64,000 nt of DNA from Orobanche coerulescens (Eukaryota; Streptophyta; Magnoliopsida; Lamiales; Orobanchaceae): positions 2,976,001-3,040,000 of the forward strand of contig CM065801.1 in assembly GCA_033398695.1 (NCBI GenBank). The letters run 5' to 3'. Under the pieces are notes generated by a model, which searched no databases, was not told the origin of the DNA, and saw nothing but the letters and a program-made list of their open reading frames with translations. Shown here piece after piece: positions 61,147 to 64,000 of the stretch (positions are counted from its first letter, which is position 1; each line of letters starts with the position of its first letter). The position numbers and the translations under genes are program-made.

Positions 61147-61461
61147 AGGTACGGGTAAATCTTTTCATTAGGTGAATTACAATACTATGACGCTCCTGAG
61201 TTCTAACGGAGTTAGTAGTTACATTTTAAAATTATAAATACCCTCTTAAAACTGTTATGAATACCCTGATTCTATTTTCCCAACAAAAACCTCCTCGAGG
61301 GTGCAGTTTATAAAACAGAATCAAATGTCCACTTAAAATATTAATAATCTGAGCAGAAAATGTCACATAAGAATCAATTGTTGTATTTTTAGTCCTAAAA
61401 TAAATCTCGTGTGGACGAAAAGTGCAAAGAGAACCCCAGAAGTATAATGATCTCAATCTTA
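61147..61461. other. 3' flank of the importin-alpha gene
   Basis: 3' untranslated region and spacer. It includes AAATTATAAATACCCTC-type text that also occurs at 17715 and 18945, a dispersed short repeat whose ends I could not define. Confidence 0.4.
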
Positions 61462-62061
61462 TAGCACCAAAAGTGGTGAGCCAATTTTGGCTCACCAAAC
61501 TCAATCCTTTATAAAATGGTGAGCCGAAATTGGTTTGTCACTTGTAATGGTGGTTCAATTCTCGCTCAAACCCTTGAGCGAAAAACATTCTGACCAAACT
61601 TGTGACCGAAATATGCGTCGCCCCAAACAATGTCATATGTGCCAAAATGTCAAAAATATTCATGATTTCTTTTCAAAGCAGACCTAATTGAGCATATATA
61701 TGCAAACAACGATGGAGATGGTATATAGCATCTTATATACTATTGTCGTTGCTTTCTCTTCGTATGTATGTTATGGTTTAAGTTATTATTCCCGTGTATT
61801 ACGTTTTAGATATCATAATTGACGTTTATTTATGAGTGTGTAATGTTTAAAGATGTGCAATTAAGGTAATACAATAAAAATAAAAAAGCTGCTTTTAATA
61901 ATAATTTGTGTTAATAAATTTATAACATTAAAATAATTATTTTTTAAATAGTTTTTAAGTGATGTAATGGTGATATAAAAATTGGCATAAACCAATTTTT
62001 GCTCATGCACAACATTGACTCACATAATGAGCGAAATTTTTGCTCACCACTGTGGATGCTC
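61462..62061. mobile_element. PIF/Harbinger (Tourist)-type MITE, 600 bp
   Basis: The right terminus reads (reverse) GAGCATCCACAGTGGTGAGC, the left TAGCACCAAAAGTGGTGAGC. TTA flanks both sides (61459-61461, 62062-62064). Subterminal TGGTGAGC/GCTCACCA words are inverted. It lies about 320 bp downstream of the importin-alpha stop. Confidence 0.75.
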
Positions 62062-62064
62062 TTA

Positions 62065-62729
62065 TGTACTGCTGTTATTCGAGTAAAGCGAGACTAGAGT
62101 GCCTGAAACTCGAGTCTGACTCGAGCTATCGGGCCGAGCCGAGCTCGTAACATTAACGAGTAAGAAAGCTCACTCGACCCAATTCGAAAACTAGTCGTAC
62201 GAATCTAATGAGCCTCTCGAGTTGAGCCGAGCCTAACGAGTCTAATGGAGTTATAAGAAAAATTTGATTATCGAGCCCAATGAGTCGAGCTCGAACTCTT
62301 TTAGCTATATGAGCCTTAATGAGTCGAGTCGAGCCAAGCTCTCCAGCAAGTCGGCTCGCATATTTTCTCGCCAAGGTGCCTGGGTTATTTTCTTTGTGAT
62401 TAAACAAGCCCTATGGGTTGTTTTCCTGCTTATCCTTTCCTCACTTGAGTGCCGATTTTTTTTACTGAAATGCATAGCAACAAGGACATCAACATTCCTG
62501 AAATTTACAGGAAGTTCTATCTATTTGAAAAGAATGTTCTTATGGATCTGGCTGGTAAAACAGCCTGCAAGGTTTCCAGCATGTGGTGGCTGATAAATTG
62601 GAACGGTCGGGTCGTGTGGTATCGTCAGCCAGTTATTGCGAGTCTTTTGAAGCAAGTTCTTTTTTATACTTGGGGTCTGTACTGTTAGTTAACTTAGTTA
62701 TTTATTCCATTTGCCGGAAAGATAATATA
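62065..62729. other. Spacer with GAGCC/GGCTC-rich repeat words
   Basis: 62090-62360 is dense in TCGAGCC, GAGCTCG and GAGTCGAGC words in both orientations, like the subterminal parts of hAT MITEs, but I found no clear termini. No gene supported. Confidence 0.4.
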
Positions 62730-62731
62730 TA

Positions 62732-62989
62732 CTACCTTCGTTCTCTTATAACTGCAACATCTGGACTTTCACTCTTGCCAATGCACAACTTTGGTTATAA
62801 ATATCTTGAATTTTTTATTTTTAAAAATTATAAGAAGTTGATATTTTGAAAGTATATTTCGAGATAAATCTAATAAAATCTCACATGACTATATTTTTTT
62901 CATATGTATAAATCATAAAAGATGGTCAAAAGAGAGTATGTGAACAGTGTAATAGTCAACACGTTGCAATAATAAAAGAACGGAGAAAG
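62732..62989. mobile_element. Stowaway-type MITE, 258 bp
   Basis: Ends CTACCTTCGTTCTCTTATAACTGC-like and (reverse) CTTTCTCCGTTCTTTTATTATTGC-like, forming imperfect terminal inverted repeats flanked by TA. Confidence 0.75.
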
Positions 62990-63770
62990 TATATCTGATG
63001 AGAAATCCATAACACAGTTCTCATTTTGCCCCTCCCAACCCCCATTCCCACAATAGCGATTAAGCCATTCTAAAAATCCCATATCACTTCTCCTTCATCT
63101 CTTGCTAAAATTTGAAGCCATAGTCCATAACTTTTCCTAAAAAAAATATTTAGAAAAACTTAAAACTATAAATACGACAAAAACATCAAAATTATTTTGT
63201 ACACTAAACGTTCTCGGTGATGCGTACAATGTGGCCAGGATATTTTTTCTAAAAATAATTAATTATATTTGATTTATTTATAAAAATTCTTATAGAAATT
63301 TCAGTTATGCATAGGGCCATGTTAGTACTACCAGGAGAAGTAATAGGAAAGTTAGTATTTCGATGTGATACAAAGCTATATGCTACCGATTCGTACGAAT
63401 ACTGAAATTAGTGAAATAAGAACGAACAATCTCAATCTTGTTAATATCATCAACTTCATAAAATACTACCTCATAAGTCATATTTATAATATGGGAAATC
63501 TTAATAAACTATGAATCAAACTCTTATCTATATAAACTAAGAAATAATCCAAATAAATCTCAAAAATACTAAAGTATGATAAATAATAAACTAAATCTAA
63601 ATTAATATTTAGAACATATCCGCATATCTTCATTTCTATCGACATTTTTCTCTACGGTAAGAAGTTCCTTTTGGAATTTGAAAGCAGACTACGAGTAATG
63701 ACTTCATTAGAACTTGATCAACTTGCACCAGAATCAGTAAGCAAATCATGCAAAACTATATATGTTGGAA
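62990..63770. other. AT-rich intergenic DNA
   Basis: No coding frame or structured repeat recognised. Confidence 0.4.
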
Positions 63771-63774
63771 ACTA

Positions 63775-64000
63775 GTAGCACATTGAAGGGTGAGGGTCCC
63801 CTGCAGTGCACAACACCTGATGTGCACTGTTGTGCGTCGTATGGAACACGCACACACACACCCGTGCAGGTGTGTGTGATCGAACGGTTGGGATGCAACA
63901 CAACACGGTGCTGTGCTGCAGAGGATCCCAATCCCACATTGAATTGCTGTGCACTGTTGTGCGTCGGATGGAACACGCACACACACACACACCCGTGCAG
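63775..64000. repeat. GT/CA-rich repeat with a duplicated ~50-bp unit, cut by the window end
   Basis: The unit TGTGCACTGTTGTGCGTCG, (T/G)ATGGAACACGCACACAC and CCGTGCAG occurs at 63821-63871 and again at 63950-64000. Frames on the minus strand are made by the repeat. It may be the edge of a MITE or a longer tandem array outside the window. Confidence 0.7.

Noticed and set aside
62264..62849. Overlapping frames downstream of importin-alpha
   Set aside because: Low-complexity and MITE-derived sequence; no motif found and no continuity between frames.
1..64000. tRNA, rRNA, organelle insertions or integrated plant pararetrovirus
   Set aside because: I looked for tRNA-like cloverleaf signatures, rRNA or chloroplast genes and pararetroviral movement/coat motifs and recognised none. 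A tRNAscan-SE run and an organelle-genome alignment would be decisive.

Overview
This window is nuclear DNA from a flowering plant, most likely a eudicot. It is AT-rich, its genes carry GT-AG introns, and most of it is plant-type mobile DNA: Ty3/gypsy LTR elements, RTE LINEs, hAT, PIF/Harbinger, Stowaway and Helitron-like elements. Nothing in it is prokaryotic or organellar. The species cannot be named from the sequence.

Three host genes are supported. (1) A one-exon DUF3511 gene on the minus strand, 11505-11837. (2) A 13-exon gene on the minus strand, 32005 down to 17224, encoding a plant homologue of heparan-alpha-glucosaminide N-acetyltransferase (HGSNAT-like membrane acyltransferase). All 13 exons join in phase to about 486 codons, although introns 6 and 8 have been enlarged to 6.2 kb and 4.3 kb by transposons. 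(3) A 10-exon importin-alpha gene on the plus strand, 57065-61146, joining in phase to 528 codons. Two decayed Myb/SANT-like genes (43253-44293 minus; 39139-41710 plus) and a Tigger/pogo transposase tail (1-501) are the other gene-like remains.

Layout. 1-520 Tigger tail. About 1200-1863 possible 5' end of another transposon. 2232-8320 near full-length RTE LINE, inserted in a tandem repeat and itself split by a 2515-bp solo LTR (4021-6535). 9307-10160 two hAT MITEs with perfect 8-bp target duplications. 11505-11837 DUF3511 gene. 12931-17130 MITEs, a Helitron-like copy, a 414-bp foldback and a poly-T/GATCG minisatellite. 17224-32005 HGSNAT-like gene; intron 8 holds a second RTE copy between inverted repeats, and intron 6 holds a chromovirus (24359-29507, TSD GGCAC) in which lies the 3' end of a Tat-like gypsy element with an antisense gene. 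32154-33766 PIF-like MITE with a nested hAT MITE, only 148 bp upstream of the HGSNAT-like start codon. 35085-36100 Helitron termini. 38290-42520 two copies of a second RTE subfamily flanking a Myb/SANT fragment that is itself interrupted by a 1.55-kb insertion. 45470-55179 complete but dead Ty3/gypsy element with 2.56-kb LTRs. 55672-56408 hAT remnant. 57065-61146 importin-alpha. 61462-62989 MITEs. 63820-64000 GT-rich repeat cut by the window edge.

The most striking structure is in the long LTRs. Two different LTR families (the solo LTR at 4021-6535 and the element at 45470-55179) share size, termini and layout. Each carries an irregular array of short perfect palindromes immediately upstream of its TATA box, but the palindrome differs: CGTACG-centred in one and CGGCCG-centred in the other (17 exact ACGGCCGT copies in one LTR). 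This looks like a U3 regulatory array and is the best candidate for an undescribed system here.
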